DNA of 64,000 bases from Pseudomonas graminis. Its GTDB lineage: Bacteria; Pseudomonadota; Gammaproteobacteria; Pseudomonadales; Pseudomonadaceae. The stretch spans positions 166,329 through 230,328 of the forward strand of contig NZ_MTSB01000009.1 in NCBI RefSeq assembly GCF_002093745.1, read 5' to 3'. The first letter of the stretch is position 1, and each line of letters starts with the position of its first letter. Position numbers and translations under genes: made by a program. Below, piece by piece: positions 62,965 to 64,000 of the stretch. The notes beneath the pieces were generated by a model, which saw only the letters and a program-made list of their open reading frames with translations, ran no database searches and had not been told where the DNA came from.

Positions 62965-63831
62965 ATGGACCGCGTAAGAAACCTTCTGGAGCAAATCCAG
63001 AGCCGACTCGATGAGCTGAACAAGGCCGAACGCAAAGTGGCCGAGGTGATCCTGCTCAACCCGCAGATGGCGACGCGATTGAGCATCGCCGCGCTGGCTC
63101 AGGCGGCAAAAGTCAGCGAACCGACGGTCAACCGCTTCTGCCGTTCGTTCAGCGTCAGCGGCTACCCGGAATTGAAACTGCAATTGGCGCAGAGCCTGGC
63201 CAGCGGTGCCGCCTATGTGAGCCGTGCGGTGGAAGCCGACGACAACCCCGAGGCGTACACCCAGAAGATTTTCGGCAGTGCCATTGCGTCACTGGACAGC
63301 GCCTGCCAGCAACTGGACCCGGCGCTGATCAGCAAGTCGGTGGACATGTTGATCCAGGCCAGGCAGATCCACTTTTTCGGTCTGGGCGCTTCCGCCCCGG
63401 TGGCGCTGGATGCGCAGCACAAATTTTTCCGTTTCAACCTGGCGGTGACGGCCCATGCCGATGTGCTGATGCAGCGAATGATTGCCTCGGTGGCTCATAC
63501 GGGCGAGCTGTTCGTGATCATTTCCTACACCGGCCGTACCCGCGAGCTGGTGGAAGTGGCACGAATTGCCCGGGCCAACGGCGCGTCGGTGCTGGGGCTG
63601 ACCGCCGCGGGCTCACCGCTGGCTCAGGCCAGTACCGTAAGCCTGAATATTCCGCTGCCGGAGGATACGGATATCTATATGCCGATGACTTCGCGGATCA
63701 TTCAGCTCACTGTGCTCGACGTACTGGCCACGGGCATGACGCTGCGCCGCGGTGTCGACTTTCAGCCGCACTTGCGCAAGATCAAGGAGAGCCTGAACGA
63801 CAGCCGGTATCCGATTGAGGATCAGGGCTGA
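62965..63831 (+). CDS. hexR: RpiR-family regulator HexR
   Basis: 288 aa. The N-terminal helix-turn-helix ([27 protein letters not shown]) and the C-terminal SIS domain ([61 protein letters not shown]) are both intact. HexR represses zwf-pgl-eda and other glucose genes and is released by KDPG, the intermediate of this pathway. The gene is divergent from zwf, which is the conserved arrangement in Pseudomonas. Confidence 0.95.
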   Translation: MDRVRNLLEQIQSRLDELNKAERKVAEVILLNPQMATRLSIAALAQAAKVSEPTVNRFCRSFSVSGYPELKLQLAQSLASGAAYVSRAVEADDNPEAYTQKIFGSAIASLDSACQQLDPALISKSVDMLIQARQIHFFGLGASAPVALDAQHKFFRFNLAVTAHADVLMQRMIASVAHTGELFVIISYTGRTRELVEVARIARANGASVLGLTAAGSPLAQASTVSLNIPLPEDTDIYMPMTSRIIQLTVLDVLATGMTLRRGVDFQPHLRKIKESLNDSRYPIEDQG

Positions 63832-63876
63832 AGCAGGCTTAAGACCGGACGCGGATCATCCAGAACATCGTTCCTC

Positions 63877-64000
63877 ACGCTCCAGCGTTGGCATGCAGTT
63901 CGTGACGCTCTGCGTCACACGGCGGTTCTGCGACTCAGGCTCGACTTTGACTCTCGTGCCGACGCTCCGCGTTGGCATGCAGTTCGTGACGCTCCGCGTC
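63877..64000 (+). repeat. tandem GC-rich intergenic repeat, continuing past the window
   Basis: Two near-identical ~40-nt units lie at 63877-63916 and 63962-64000, both with the core GTTGGCATGCAGTTCGTGACG and an ACGCTC/GCGTC frame that can fold back on itself. The units differ by a one-base insertion and one substitution. About 45 nt separate them. Similar elements are frequent in P. syringae intergenic DNA by recall. The array runs off the window end. Confidence 0.75.

Noticed and set aside
1..64000. Mobile element, prophage, integron or CRISPR array
   Set aside because: No integrase, transposase, phage structural gene, tRNA-associated direct repeat or regularly spaced repeat array was seen; the only repeats are short intergenic ones.

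Overview
The window reads as chromosomal DNA of a fluorescent pseudomonad, most likely of the Pseudomonas syringae group. The reasons are gene content and order (hexR divergent from zwf-pgl-eda, cyoABCDE, dsbB, cheV, PA2169-type and DUF2986 proteins), dense G+C-rich coding sequence with short intergenic gaps, and a short GC-rich repeat at the right edge that I associate with P. syringae genomes. No rRNA, tRNA, CRISPR array, prophage or transposase gene was seen. The species call rests on recall, not on a search.

Layout. 1-5828: the end of a KaiC-like ATPase gene with its partner histidine kinase, then small housekeeping genes (P-loop kinase, DUF2986, GST, SnoaL-like protein, sugar-porter MFS, VOC protein, zinc ribbon). 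5829-16097: a tightly packed operon for small C-N compounds: allophanate hydrolase, a BMP-type ABC transporter (Tat-exported binding protein, two permeases, double ATPase), formamidase, biuret hydrolase, a second biuret-hydrolase-like enzyme, an AtzH-like protein and an FCD-type GntR regulator. A sigma54-like promoter and a TGTATACA palindrome precede it. 16109-25482: signalling genes (HWE kinase, GGDEF-EAL protein, PAS-GGDEF protein), a zeta-toxin pair, a gluconate permease and an SMP-30 lactonase. 25842-32926: mixed genes, including Cu/Zn superoxide dismutase, an ArsR-regulated oxidoreductase, a PheC-like periplasmic protein, a CoiA-like unknown and ilvE. 33087-34647: an acetyltransferase and a glycosyltransferase. 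34888-39710: the cytochrome bo3 oxidase operon cyoABCDE with its terminator. 40175-43827: dsbB, cheV behind a sigma28-like promoter, a GNAT, a YkgJ-family protein and a small basic protein. 43932-50457: a six-gene chaperone-usher fimbrial locus. 50747-57056: an RND efflux pair with its two-component system. 57204-59732: a Cache-GGDEF cyclase, a PA2169 protein and a DUF3820 protein. 59885-63831: zwf-pgl-eda divergent from hexR.

How it fits together. The largest accessory theme is nitrogen scavenging: the 6.1-16.1 kb operon can import an unknown solute and finish its breakdown through biuret and allophanate to ammonia and CO2, with formamide as a possible side product. A second theme is surface and c-di-GMP control, with three proteins that keep GGDEF/GGEEF and the RxxD inhibitory site, plus fimbriae and chemotaxis. 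A third is sugar-acid metabolism: gluconate uptake, a gluconolactonase-like enzyme and the Entner-Doudoroff lower branch under HexR.

The most useful regulatory observations are the sigma54/GntR-like promoter of the nitrogen operon, a matching pair of inverted repeats in front of the arsR-family gene and its neighbouring oxidoreductase gene, a sigma28-like promoter at cheV, and a conspicuous 13-bp direct repeat with nested hairpins between dsbB and cheV.
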